Shown: piece by piece, positions 48,128 to 60,820 of the stretch | Layout of the letters: each line of letters begins with the position of its first letter | Numbering within the stretch: the first letter of the stretch is position 1 | Assembly: GCA_010279815.1 (NCBI GenBank) | Contig: QEOQ01000092.1 | Span: forward strand, 1,502,389-1,566,388 | Source: Brachionus plicatilis | Taxonomy: Eukaryota > Rotifera > Eurotatoria > Ploima > Brachionidae | Length of the DNA stretch: 64,000 nt | Direction of reading: 5' to 3' | Made by a program: the position numbers and the translations under genes | Notes under the pieces: generated by a model | What the model was told of the DNA's origin: nothing | The model's input: only the letters and a program-made list of their open reading frames with translations | The model's database searches: none

Positions 48128-48588
48128 TTAAAAGAAATCTACTTGATTAACAATTCTATAACCATTCATTTTTTCTAACTTTTCCTTGTGGTTCTGGATA
48201 AACGCTGATGACACTTTGAAAATTTCCTCATCTGGAAAATGATCGATAGCTTGAATCTTGAATAAGAGGATATTTATTAAAATAAAAAAAAATCCAAAAA
48301 TTCGACTACATTTTTAGATTTTGTCTCTTTGAACATTGAAATTCCATTCACATTCAAAATATTTCTGAGAGGAATATTTCTATCTGCACATTTAATCCAA
48401 ACATCATAAAAGACATCTTGAATCAGAATTTTTCGCTTATATTTAGTAAGAAGTTTTTTTCCTTTACATATGTCACAAATTTCATCATTTTGTTCCTTGC
48501 AAAAAAAATTCATTCTTAAATCAAAATGAGCACATGTTTTTTTTTTAAATTTCTTTTTAAAAAAGGGTTTACATCGAATAATCTTCAT
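48128..48588 (-). CDS. Small unrecognised Cys-containing protein
   Basis: Minus-strand exons 48310-48588 and 48128-48256, separated by a 53-nt phase-0 intron, join to 135 residues. Cys20, Cys30, Cys38 and Cys41 (TCAHFDLRMNFFCK...EICDICKGKK) could bind a zinc ion. Downstream comes DVFYDVWIKCADRNIPLRNI and then a charged helix-like end (HFPDEEIFKVSSAFIQNHKE). I do not recognise the family. The start is the first in-frame Met, but coding-like minus-strand pieces lie upstream (48.7-49.4 kb), so the gene may be longer. It is convergent with the acyltransferase, tail to tail, about 250 bp apart. Confidence 0.45.
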
Positions 48589-50605
48589 ATCTTGAGTAAA
48601 TATCAATTAACTGTTCACATGAATTCAAATGAAACTAAATTTATTTTTTAATTTTTTTTAATATAAAAAAAATAAATCACCTTGTCATTTTGAGTCTTAC
48701 TAATTTTATTTTCTACGCAGCTAAAGCATCTCTTTAAATTCAGTCATTTACTAATAATTTTACAGAATAATTTATCATTTACAATTTTAGATTTTACTGC
48801 ATAATATGTATATATTTCAATTGGAAGCAATGGTTCACCACTATTATAACTTTGATTATTAGACAATGGCTTTTCTAAAATAAAAAATCGATCTTTAAAA
48901 AAAAATTTTTTTTTAGATTTTTATATAGAATTAAAACCTCCCATAGGTAAAAAAATTTCATCGGAGTTTTCAGCTTCAATCAATGTTTTTAAAGAATACT
49001 GAAATAAAAAAATAAAAATTTATTTATTTATGACAAAAAATTCAAAACCAACTTACAATTAAAGCATTATGATCATCTATTTTGTTTACATTTATTAAAT
49101 TATTTTGTTTTTTCTTTGAATTTTTGTTAAGATAATCAATTAACAAATTTTTTGCACGATTTTCTTCCGATTTTAATCTTAATATTTATAGAACATTAGT
49201 TAAGGCTTTGTACAAAAATTGAGCACCATTTGGTATTATTAACTGTTTTTGAAACACAAAAAAATTTATGATGGTGTCAATTCTATTCTAGACTTAAAAT
49301 TTTTCTCCAAAATCATTATAAGATTAGATTATTAGATTTTGAATTAGGAATAAAAATGATATATTACTTGTCTTCCATTTCTCCTGGTATGTTAGTTCTC
49401 TTGAATTTAGCTTTTCTTTTAATTTTTCGATTGCCTAAATTTATTGACAATTCTGATTACTTTCTTGCAAATCAAGAATATAATTATCAACAATATTTTA
49501 GTTATATTAAAAAGTATCTGCTAAATTTTCTTGACAGAATCTAAAAAATATGCTTCTACTAGGTTTCGACTTACCTTTGTATTGACATTCTTTTAAAGTC
49601 AAAATAAAGAAAAAGGTACATTATAAACAATTTTATATTTATTACTGATGCATTAAAATCTTAAAACCAGACTTAAAAGCGTATTTATAAGTTTTTTAAA
49701 AATAAATGAAAATATTATTATTTATGAAAGAAAATTAAACTAATTATTCTTTTTTTTTTTTTTTAAAAGTTATTTATATTTTTCAATTTATTTCGTTTAG
49801 CTATTAAAAATAATAATTATTATTCTTCATGGAATAAATAATTTATTATTTAAAGTTTTGTTAACATCTGTTGAGTTAATTATTGTATTTTGCGGTAAAT
49901 GATCAAACTCTAAATAAATCAGTTTCAAACTTAAAAATATTTCTATAATAGTAAGTAAGTTTACTGAATTAAAAATTAAAGAGTCATGCCGACTAAGTGA
50001 TCAATGATCACATATTTTTCAACAAAAATGTCCATTAATTAACCAAAGCGTAAAAGTTAAAATAATTTTGTGATCGGAAAAACTTTTTGATTTTTTTGTG
50101 CACCCGTGATCACAAAGTCGACATGACCCAAATTAAAGATAATCAACTTTTTTAAACTATTGTAGATTTTGAAGCAATAAAACAGAAAAAAATTGCAAAA
50201 TTTTAAAATTGTTTTTCTTAGAGCAAAATTATGTAAATTACATAAATCACCTAAATACAGCCTTTGTAAAATATTTTAAAAAAAAGTAAAAAGATTGTAA
50301 ACTTCCACCTTCAATATTGGCTTCGTATCATTACTTATTTTCCAAAGATTTTTTGAAACACTGCTATAAGAAATAGGTTTTTTATTGTAAAAAATTTTTT
50401 TTTTATTCAATTGATAAAACTTAAACAATTAAAAAATCATAAATGTCATATAATTGGTCCAATAAAGGCTTTTTATTTAATTAAAACGATCAAAAATTTC
50501 GAGAAAACACAAAATTTACATTTAAATACGCAATGATAGCTTTCTTTTTTGAAACATTTAAAAAAATTATACAAAAATAAATTCAATTTTGAACACTTAA
50601 TATAA
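48589..50605 (-). other. Unresolved region with minus-strand exon-like pieces
   Basis: Several minus-strand stretches look coding and begin after plausible acceptors: IIPNGAQFLYKALTNVL (about 49188-49240), LKSEENRAKNLLIDYLNKNS (about 49055-49175), YSLKTLIEAENSDEIFLPMG (about 48925-48998), and KPLSNNQSYNSGEPLLPIEI to a stop (about 48745-48875). I could not join them in one frame. They may be 5' exons of the small gene at 48.1-48.6 kb, a separate gene, or a pseudogene. From about 49.6 kb to 50.6 kb nothing else is seen except the small inverted-repeat element. Confidence 0.3.
49982..50129. repeat. Small MITE with candidate 9-bp target duplication
   Basis: 148-bp element with ~22-bp inverted ends: GTCATGCCGACTAAGTGATCA on the left, and on the right the complement of GTCATGTCGACTTTGTGATCA. 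Both sides are flanked by AAATTAAAG (49973-49981 and 50130-50138). This is consistent with an 8-9-bp target-site duplication as made by hAT or Mutator-like transposases, though the AT-rich word could recur by chance. Confidence 0.6.
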
Positions 50606-53600
50606 TTAGTTTAAATTTCTTATCCCCAAAGTACCATCTGCACCACAAGAAAGCAACTGGTTATCATCAGTAAATCGCAGTTGATTTACACCTGAATTGA
50701 AACTTCTTATTAGTGATGATTTTGAATGTTCATTTGGAAAACTATATTTTATATCACAAGTTCTCAAATTCCAAACTTTTACTGAGCCTTCACTTGAGCC
50801 AGTTGCAAGTAGATATTCATCTGAATTCAACGCCATAGTTTTTACAGAGGATTCATGAGCCATAAATTTAGAGAGTTTCTTTTGCGTTCTAATATCATAA
50901 ACATACACATCTCCTTTTCGTGTTCCGCAATAAGCTAAGTGATTAAGTAGCGAATAGGATGCACAAGTGCCACTAGGTACGTCTTGTTCTTTAAAACCTT
51001 AATTAAACATTAATTATTAAAAAAATATAATTAGTTTTTATTTTTTATTTACTTTTAACAAGTGACTTATTAGACGGCATAAGAGTATCCCAAAGTGAAA
51101 TTACGAAAGAATCATTCACAGTTCCGACCGTAAGTAAAATCGACGATGATTCGACAAATATAAAATCATTAATTACTTTTTGACATCTCATTGTCAAATA
51201 TGGCTTGAAAGAGCATCCCAAAAGTTGATATAAATGAAGATAACCATCAATATCAGAGACGCCAAATTTATTGCCATGTGAGTTGAACAAGATTTGTGTA
51301 ATTTTAGAACTTGAGTTTATTTTTTCTTGTTGTTTTATGGTTGATAAAGCATCTTGAGAGCCCCAATGCCAAAGTTTGACAATGCTATCTCCTGTTCCAC
51401 TAAGATCTGAGAAAATATATATTTTTTTGATTAATAAGATTAATAAAATTAATCAATCAATTAAATTACAATAAGGCAATGTTGGATGACTTGCGAGTTT
51501 TCTTACATCTTTCGTATTTCGTTTGAGTATCTTGAATAACAAAAAAAAACAATATTTTACAACTTTTAACATTTTAAAAATTAAAATTTTAAAAGAAATG
51601 AAAAAGCCTCATATAAATTAGCTCTTTTTTGTAACTTAATTGATAAAATACATGCCAAATACTCATTCTTGGTGCTATTTTTTTTATTATGAATTTGATG
51701 CAGCACCAAGAATTAAGAAAAATAATCAAAATAAACTTTTATGATTTTTAAGTACGAAACTAAATTTGAGAAGATAAAATAAATTTAAAATTAAAAGTTA
51801 TTTTCTAAATATTTCTAAAATATTTTCCATTTAAAAGTTAAAAATGAGTTATTTGATTTTTAATTATAATGAGCAAATTAGATGCATTGATAGTTGGATC
51901 ATTTTTCATAGCTTACCATATTTCCTAAAGTATTTAAACGTAAATTTTTTGCATTTCCAGTATTAAGGGCCAATTTTTGCTCTGCCAATGATGCGTAATT
52001 TTGATTTTGAAAATTTAAACCAAACTCTTCCATAACGTTAACATCATGATCGTTTTCTTGTTTCCATAAAGCTTGTTGAGAATTGAAAGCATTTATATCA
52101 ACTTGGTAATCGTCTTCGATGGTTTTTGATGTATTCTTTATTAGTAAATCACCAACGTCGATTTCAATTATTTCCTTGTTTGTACAAAGCGCCAAGGTAG
52201 TTTTGCTTCTCTGAAAAAAAATTGAAATATTATTCATTAATTACAATGAAAAAAGTAAAAAAGAACAGTAAAAAAAAAGTTTAAAAAAATCACTTCATTA
52301 ATGCAAAATGAATTTATTGTTTCTTGGTCTTTATGGATAATTTTTAATGTTTTCGTGGAATTATTCAAATGTATTGATTCATTTTGTAATTCGCTTTTTT
52401 TCAGTAGATTATCATTTGTTTCATTTAATCCAGTGTTGTTCGATAAATTGTTTGGAACTTGATTTCTTTTAAATATTTGTCGGATAAAAAATTCATGCAG
52501 GCATTTTTTAGTTACCAAAAAATTCCAAAGACGACGAGCGCCAAATGATGATTTTTCATTTCTTAAATATTAAACAAAAAAAAAGTTGATATATATTTTT
52601 CGCATAGCTTTAAAAATTTAGATTTAATTACATGAAAGGAGTGTTATTGGGATCCAATATTAATTGATACTTCAATATTTTAGGTCCATTAAAATTATTT
52701 ACTACATCAGAGTCTAGAATATTCGGATCGAATTTTATAAAATCTTCTGGAGGTCCATCTTGGTGTATAGAATTCATTTCGATTAGTAGCAGTTTCATCC
52801 ATTTTTCAAACGTCTTCATTACTTGATGAATTAAAGGTGACAAAGTGGCTATTTCTATTTAAAGTGTTTGAAAAAAAAATTATTTTTTGATGAATAATTT
52901 ATTTTTTTATTTTTTACCATTTGGTTCAATGCCGAGGATGGAGAGAAAAGATGTAATGCAATGAAGCGAATATTTTAAAATAGCAAATCTCATCAAAAAC
53001 CATGAATAAGATTTTGGATTCATGTGTTCGAGTTTATTTTTTTCATTTATTTGATTAAAATCATCTTCATAGGCGTCTTTTTTAAAAGTATCTGACTCCG
53101 TGTCCGATTCATCAAAGCTAGACGAATTCGAATCGTTCAGTTCACTCTCTGAATCATCCTTTTTTTTAACAAAAATGAAATTTTAATTATTTACAAAAAT
53201 AAAAAAAAAGATTGATTCGGTTTCAACTTACTTTATTCAGAAAATAATTAATCATACTTATTTCTGGTGGCACAAATTTTTCTCTCAAATAAACTCTTTC
53301 ATCAGATGCAACATTAGTGTGGCCCATATTTGTTTGATTTACGAATGACTGGTTATTAGAGGGTCCTATAGAATTTAAGCGATGGCCAAGCCTTGTGTTC
53401 ATTCTAATTCTTTGCTTTTGATTCTCGTCGTCTTAAGTTAATTTTTTTTAAATAATCAAAGAAAATTAATGCAAAAATGAATTTAGCGAAATTATTTTAA
53501 AAAATTTAACAAATAATTAAATGTTATTTGTTAATTATTAAATCAAAATACTAATAATAAAACAATTTAATATATTATTTAATTAATATCTCAGATTGGC

Positions 53601-56600
53601 GTTGAGAATTTTGGAACAAAGAGCAAAAACAAAAACATAAAAAAGAAACTACTTTTTTTTACTATGAATTTAGAAACTGTTCTGCAAAATGTATCAGCTG
53701 ATACAAAATTTGTACCACCCAAATTTAGTCTGTGCAAAAACTCAATAATTTCAATGATTTTCCTAGTCCATTTTGTGCTTTGCAGGCTTGCAGAGTTTTT
53801 GCAGAGACTTAATTTGGTTGGTACAAAGCTTGTATCAGCTGATACATTTTGCAGAACAATTTTTAAATTCATAGTAAAAAAAGTTGTTTCTTTTTTAATT
53901 TTTTGTTTTTGTTCTTTGTTCCAAAATTCTCAATGCCTCTCAGTCTCAATTTAGGTGATAAAAAACAAACAATATCAAAAAATCTTAAAATTGAAAATAG
54001 TTCTAATTCGTTATTTGCAGTAATGAAGTTTGAAGCAATAAAATAAACGATTGACAATTTTAAAGCATAATTTGTTAAAAAAATCTTTTTATTTAGAAGG
54101 ACATATCGAATATTGATTAATAGAAACAGTAATAAATGTTAAGGTGTTTTTGACTTTTTTACTGAATTAATAGAAATTTTTTATGATTTTAATGCTTTTA
54201 AATTTTTTAAAATTGTCAATTTAAATTTTTATTGAAAATATTTTGCTTTGATTGAATTTTTTTTTAGTTCAAACTTGACTACCGCAATATTTTTTTTAAT
54301 AAATTGAAAATCTTCTTATGGACATAAATAATATTAAACTTAATAAATATTGATAAGTAGTTTTTGAATAAAATTTAGTTTTATGAGGAAAAAGTTAGAA
54401 GCAGAATTTTCGGAAAAATATATGACTAAATAATATGTGGGCCAACCGACCAATTAAATAAAAAAATATGACATTATTTTTAAAATTGCAATTTCTTGAA
54501 TTATTATTTTTTCGCATTAATTAATTGATTTGACAACAATTTAGTATATGCCATGTAAAAGCCATGTGTTTACTTACCCAAACAAACCGAGTTTGATGAA
54601 TATTTATATTTAAATTCAATTGTGGCCGCTCCGCCAAACAATTTATTCCACATTTTTTCTTTCCATTCTTTGGACAAAATTCGATATAAATTTGAACAAT
54701 CGTAAAAAACTAATGCATTTAAAAGCAAAGAAGCAAAAACAGCTACCAACGATTCAAATAAAATAATTTTCAATTTGGGAAACTCGAGATCTTCGTTATT
54801 GCGGTCTAACAATTTGTTCAAATTGGATATGCCTGGCCAGTTTTTGGGCTGCGATTGAATGGCAATTTTTGTGCTGCAATTTTTTTTTCGTCCATTGCTC
54901 TTTATTTCATTTGAGTGATCGTTGATGATGCTCACACTTCTGTACAAAATGTTGCGACTGAGCTCTTCTATTCCAATGTTGTTCAGAGGCGAAGAATTGT
55001 CCGTTTGGCGAGCATCTTCATTAATTCGGTACAAAACATTGTCACTGTCACACAAACATTGGTAAATGCAAGAAGATAGGGAAACGGATATTTCTTTGAT
55101 GGTGGTGATGACCAATGGAAAATCGAAAATTGTCGGAAAGATGTTTATTGACGAAATGGTGGAGAGCAAGTCAGTGGACAAGCGTCTGAGCATTTGAATA
55201 GGTGCTGCGAGCATATTTTTGGAACTGGCAATGGTGGCCGACAACAATGGAATAGTTGTTGTCGTATGTATTGGCATTGGTTCGTACAATTGTTTGACTG
55301 TGGACGAACGGTCTTCGATCAATTCTTGCATCAACAAAAGCAATTCCATTTTGACTGATATCAAGCCTTGAGCGCTTGCACTGTGCAAACTGCAATAGCT
55401 TAGAAGTGTTCGCAAAAGCAGTTCGTTTGATCTGAGCCAAATTTTGCGATTGTTTAGACGCTTGATTTTTTGCTGAAACAAAACCTGATCGTTGAGCACT
55501 TCTTCGTGCAAAAGCGACGATGCATTGTTGACCTTTTTTTCCTCGTCCAACATGTGACAACTTTCGGCCAAGTCCTCTTCAAAAGATATCAAGCTAGTTA
55601 TTTCGTGATCCTTGTAGTCGCCAAGCTCTCTCAGCAATTTAGTCTCTCTATCGAGCCAATAGTACATGTAGTATCGAAGCTGACCTCCTATGACCTCGAA
55701 TCCGTTGGCCAGATTGGACATTTCTTCTATCAAAATTTTGAGGCATGAAATGAACTTTAATTGCTGAGAAAAAGTGTCCACAATTTTGTTTGAATCTCGT
55801 TGTTGTTGTTGTTGTTGACAAGTGTGCGTGTCATTTGTCCATTTGTCCACTATTTGTTCACTACTGTGTCCATCCAATTCGTTTGCATTAATCTCACTGT
55901 GTTCATGCTGGTCACTATCGCTCAGCTTTAAATCAAGTTCTAAATCCAAATCTAAATTTAATTCTAATTGTTCGTCTTTGAACATTCTATTGCTGAATAG
56001 ATCCAAATTTGACGTTGACCAGTCGATCAAAGCAGCCTTTTGCTCCACTTTGGCTGCTTTGTTGTCCACTAAACTTGAAGTAAAAGCCTCATCATTGTTC
56101 AAATTGCTCGTTGATGCTTCAATGTTGGCTTCTTTTGCCACTGCTTCTGCTGCTGATAAATACTTTGGCAAACGTCTTAGAATATCAAGACTGAGCAATG
56201 GACATCCATTGATTAGATGGTAAAATGCTGCTACAAAGTGAAGTCGCCTTTCAATTGAACTCACCTCTTTGTGTTTTATGCTGCTGATGTTGCTGATGTT
56301 GCTGATGTTGCTGATGGTGTTAATGGAAGGATTGAGGTTGAGTTGATGTCTGAGAACAAGAGGATGACTCTTTAGGAAATTGTAAAAATTGAAGACATGC
56401 GAAATCATGGAATCTTTTGAGTTTCCCAAGCATGATATGGCCGATGAAGATTTGAGTATGTTCAAGTGGCCAATGTCTATGTTGTAGAGAGTGTTGAGTG
56501 CGTTTTTGTAGTCTTTTATGAACCAAAAAGACATGCTTCTCAAAAATGGATCGGCGCACTTGTCATTCAAAATTTCGTTTGTCAAAATTTTTTCAATTAA

Positions 56601-59600
56601 AATGTTTTGTTGTTCAAAATTAGTTTCAAAATAGAGTCTAGCAAGTAGAAGGGCCAATTGAATGTCGTTTAGATTGCGTAGGCAAACTTCGATGGCGTCA
56701 TTGAGACGATTGGCGAGCAGAAAAAAAGCAGCTGCATGCTCAAATCGTTGTTTGCCCAAAAGAACAAAAGCGTTTTTGAGGGCAGCTGTCTGCCACTTTG
56801 GTTCGTTGAAGTCGTTCTTGAAAAAATCGGTCATTCGCGTGTCCTTGCCTGTTTTGAACAAGGCGCACAAGACGCCCTTTTTTCTCATTGCCAAATAGAA
56901 CAAAGCCGAGTCGAGCGGATCGTTGTTTTGTTGATAGCAATATTTTGCCATTCGTTCGACTAGTTGCTTTAGAATGGCGGGCGTTTTCAGCCACCATCCA
57001 ACACCATATTGTTTCAAGTTGGTCCAAGTGAAATTGAACTTGTGCTCGGCGTTCACTATTTGATTTAACAGATCTTGTTCGCACTCGGAATGAAAAGCCC
57101 AAGCAAAATTGGCCGAACCCAGACCAATTGACTTGAGGCTTGTCTGCAAATAAGTTGGCAGTGTGCGCACAAGATAATTGTATGAGCGGAGAGAGAGCAA
57201 AAATTTGAAGCCACAATCGTCGACCACATTGGCTTGAGACGACTGGTCGTGGTCGCCACTTTTGCTCGTTTTCAAGTCACAGTTCAAATTGACTATGGTG
57301 TCTGCCAATGCGACCAAGTACATTTGGTCAGTGCTTGTCAAACCATTTAGCTGAACAAATTGCAAATATTCTACGAGCAAATTGCACGCTCCTTTCTCAA
57401 ACTCATGGTTCGACTCTAGAAGAAGCTTTTTTTTAAAGTCTAACTTTTGTTTTTGCTGTTGCCGCTCTGCTTGTTTTTGTCTTTGGTCTTCGTCAGTGAA
57501 CAGCTCGACGTCATCGTTTGACAAGAAAACAGCCTCTGAGTCAAACAAATGATGATGATGCTGAGAGAACAAGTCATTTTTGTGCTCGTCATCGTCCAAC
57601 TTTGCATTTGAAGTTGACTTGAGCACTTTGTGATTGACTTTGTGATTGACCTTGTGATCGACTTTGTGATCGGCTGCGTACAATTGAAAGAGCGGCAGAG
57701 GTGGTATACTTTCGATTTGTAAAATGTTGAACACGTGCTCTTCGGGCAATTGCAGTTCGTTTGTTACGGACATTTTTCTTTTTTTTAGCTTTTTTTCGGC
57801 CGAGTTAATGGGTGTGTTGTTTTTTGCTTTGAATTCGTTGTCGATGATGCAACGAGTTAAGTGGAGCAAAATGGCTTTTGCATGCTTCACTTTTCCGCAG
57901 TTCATTAGTTCGACAAGTTGTTTTGGATGATATTGGGGCAATGTTGGACAAACGTTTTTTGCGTGCATAAATAGTCCACTGTCCTGGACGAGCTCAAGTG
58001 CTTGGCCTTCGTCGAAAATTTTTTTTCTCATCGGCCTCTTGCTATTGTCGGATAAATCAGAAAAGTGGGAATGTTTGCGACTGCTGCAATTGCCACTGTT
58101 CATGTCTTTGCTCAACTGTAAATTTAATTTGTTCAAATCGAGAACGCTGGCATTTTTTGAAATTAAAATCAAATTTTTTATCTTTTCATTTTCATCGTTT
58201 GTTTCTTCATGAATCAAAGGATGTTTGTTGGTTATAGGCGACCATTGGGAATACACTTGCATTTCGGTGTTCAAGCCGATGACCAGAAGGCCTTCGCGCA
58301 CCCATTTCATTTGAGTGGGCAGAGCTTGTTGATCGTCGGCCGAGTCCAATTCAAACGATCTCACTTCGGTCCATTTTAGAAACGAATCGCAATCGGCGTC
58401 CACACTTTTCGACGCACAATTCATTTCTGAACTTTGTTCCATTTGATTTTGCTGCAAATTTTTGGTCTTGCACGAATAAACCAAAATTTTGTTTCCCACA
58501 CCAATCGTGAGAATGTGAGATCCGTTCTCATTGGACGCCCAGTCCAGTTTGATCAGGCTGGTATTTTTGAATTTACAGTTGACACTTTTGCTCTGAATTG
58601 TCTGAGAGTCTGATTTGTGTTGTTGATCGTTTGGATTGTTGGAAAATTGGCGTTTGATCGAAATTTTGGCAGCCGTGCTCGGTATCTCCGGCGTTTTGGC
58701 ATTGAGTGGCAAATCTGTTCCGTCAACGTTGGTGAACATGGCAAATGAATTGCTGCTCGGAATCGAGGTCAAGTGACATGACCCGTTTCCACTATTGATG
58801 GTGTTCGGCTGGCTGCCACTGCCACTGCCATTACCACTACCACTACCAGTGCCACTGCTATTGTTAATGGCACTGGCCGAAACAGACGCACATGTTGACG
58901 CCGGTAGATTGGACGATCCGAAAAGAATATTTCTAAACGAATGAGTGGATCTGGCGGGTCTGATCGGCTGCGAATTGCCAAATATATAGTCAAAGTCAAT
59001 TCCAGAATCGATTTCGGGCAAAACAATATTCTTTAGACAAATTGTGTCTTCAAGTTTCCACTCAGAGCCTCCACTTGATTCGCATTCGTAGATTTTTACA
59101 AAATAGGCTTTGGCATTTTTTTTGGACGCCGGTGCATTTTTCAAACGCTGTTTACAAGCCACTGCAAATCGACTTGTGTAGGAACATGCAATTGTCAACG
59201 GAAAAACTCCATTCAAATTAACGTGACTGTTTTTGTGATCGTTTGTGTGATCGCTTGGCGTCCATTCCATAAACTCGTACTCCTCTCCAGCCTTGACTTG
59301 ACACGACCAAAATCTGACAATGCCATCGGAACAGGCCGTCGTGAACAAGTAGGCAACTTTGTTCTGACAAAACATGGCACTAGAGGCGAGATCAGCTGCG
59401 GCCGTCGCTGCACAGCACACGTAAACATCGTCGGGTAAATTAAGCTCTTGCTGGCAAACTCTTGTGCTTTTAATTGTTAGCCTGTTCTTGGTTTCGTCTG
59501 AATTTTGGGCCACAGATGATATGCTAATTTTCCACATATGCACAATCTCCACTATTCTCACATTTTTGTTTGACAAAACATTTCGCTTTTTTTCCAATAG

Positions 59601-60788
59601 CACCAAAAAATAGCTCTCCTCAAACTGATTGTTCGAGTTCAAGGTCACTTTGGCCTCGTCATTTATCAAATTTTCCTGATAAACATGAAACAAATCGGCC
59701 TTGGTCCAATTTGACATGCTCGAATCGACCAGCTTTTCGAGCTCGATGATGCAGCCAGGCCGAGCCGTCGATTGAATGCTCACAATGTTAAAACTGTTGT
59801 TGCCAATTTCGGTGGTATTCGAAACTCCAATAAAAGAGTCGCCGGACACACAACTTGAAATGGAAGAGTTTGTGGTCGCTTTGCTGAATTTTGTTTTGCT
59901 GCACTCATGCAAAAGGGTTCTTGCGTCGAACACAGCTTGATAGATGGTGATTTGGGAGGCGTCGGTGGACGCGAACAAAGTGCTTGGCGACGCAGACGAA
60001 GTACCCAGAGTTGAGGACGGAAGAAAGCAGGGAAACCATGCTATATTCTCGAATGCATTTGGCTTGGATGAATCGATTCGAGCCAATTCAAATATGCCAC
60101 CTGACTTGCACAATGGACCCACTGGCTCTACGCCCCAAATAACTATGCCTTTTTGATACTTGGCATAGAACTGCGAGTCCTCGCTTTGTGCCATCTCAAG
60201 TGACTTTTGCTGCGTATTCAAGTCATTGATAGAATTGGTCAACAGAAAAGGCAGGATCGGATGAGATGTGATATCGCTAACTTTAAAGCGATGACCACAA
60301 ACCCGATACAAATGGCTCACATTTACCAGTGACTGGTATTTTGAATTCTCCTGAAATTGTATTCGCCACAAATTCAGGGTGCCGTTGCTGTGCTTGGACA
60401 CTAGGTTTACATATCCTGCTTCGTAAAAATATTCGTTGTCTAGCTCGGGCTTTTCCAAATTTGACATCACTGGCTCCATGTACAAAAAACTGGAATTTGT
60501 TAGCGAGCTCGAATCGCCGATCGGAAACGAATGAGGAATTTTGGCGTGAAAGCTTACTTGAGCCTGACGGTATATGTTTCCGGGCATGTTCTCGTCCAAC
60601 CAGTCTACCAGCCAAATGAGAACACTTCCGTCTAGCGGATGAATGCAAAACAAAACGTCATGGCTGTCAAACCAATCCTTCAGCATTTGATCAAGCTTTT
60701 GATCTATTGAATTATCAAAGAGTAAATTTTTGGTCTCATCATCAAGATTGATGCTAAGCAACGAGTCCAATGTAAACTCACTAGCTGA

Positions 60789-60820
<32 letters not shown>

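Noticed and set aside
53591..53954. Two overlapping ~95-codon ORFs on opposite strands
   Set aside because: They are the same sequence read from the two arms of a palindromic element; neither resembles a protein.
55171..60648. Numerous ORFs of 60-158 codons on both strands within the DMXL exon
   Set aside because: They are frame shadows of the long, less AT-rich coding exon.
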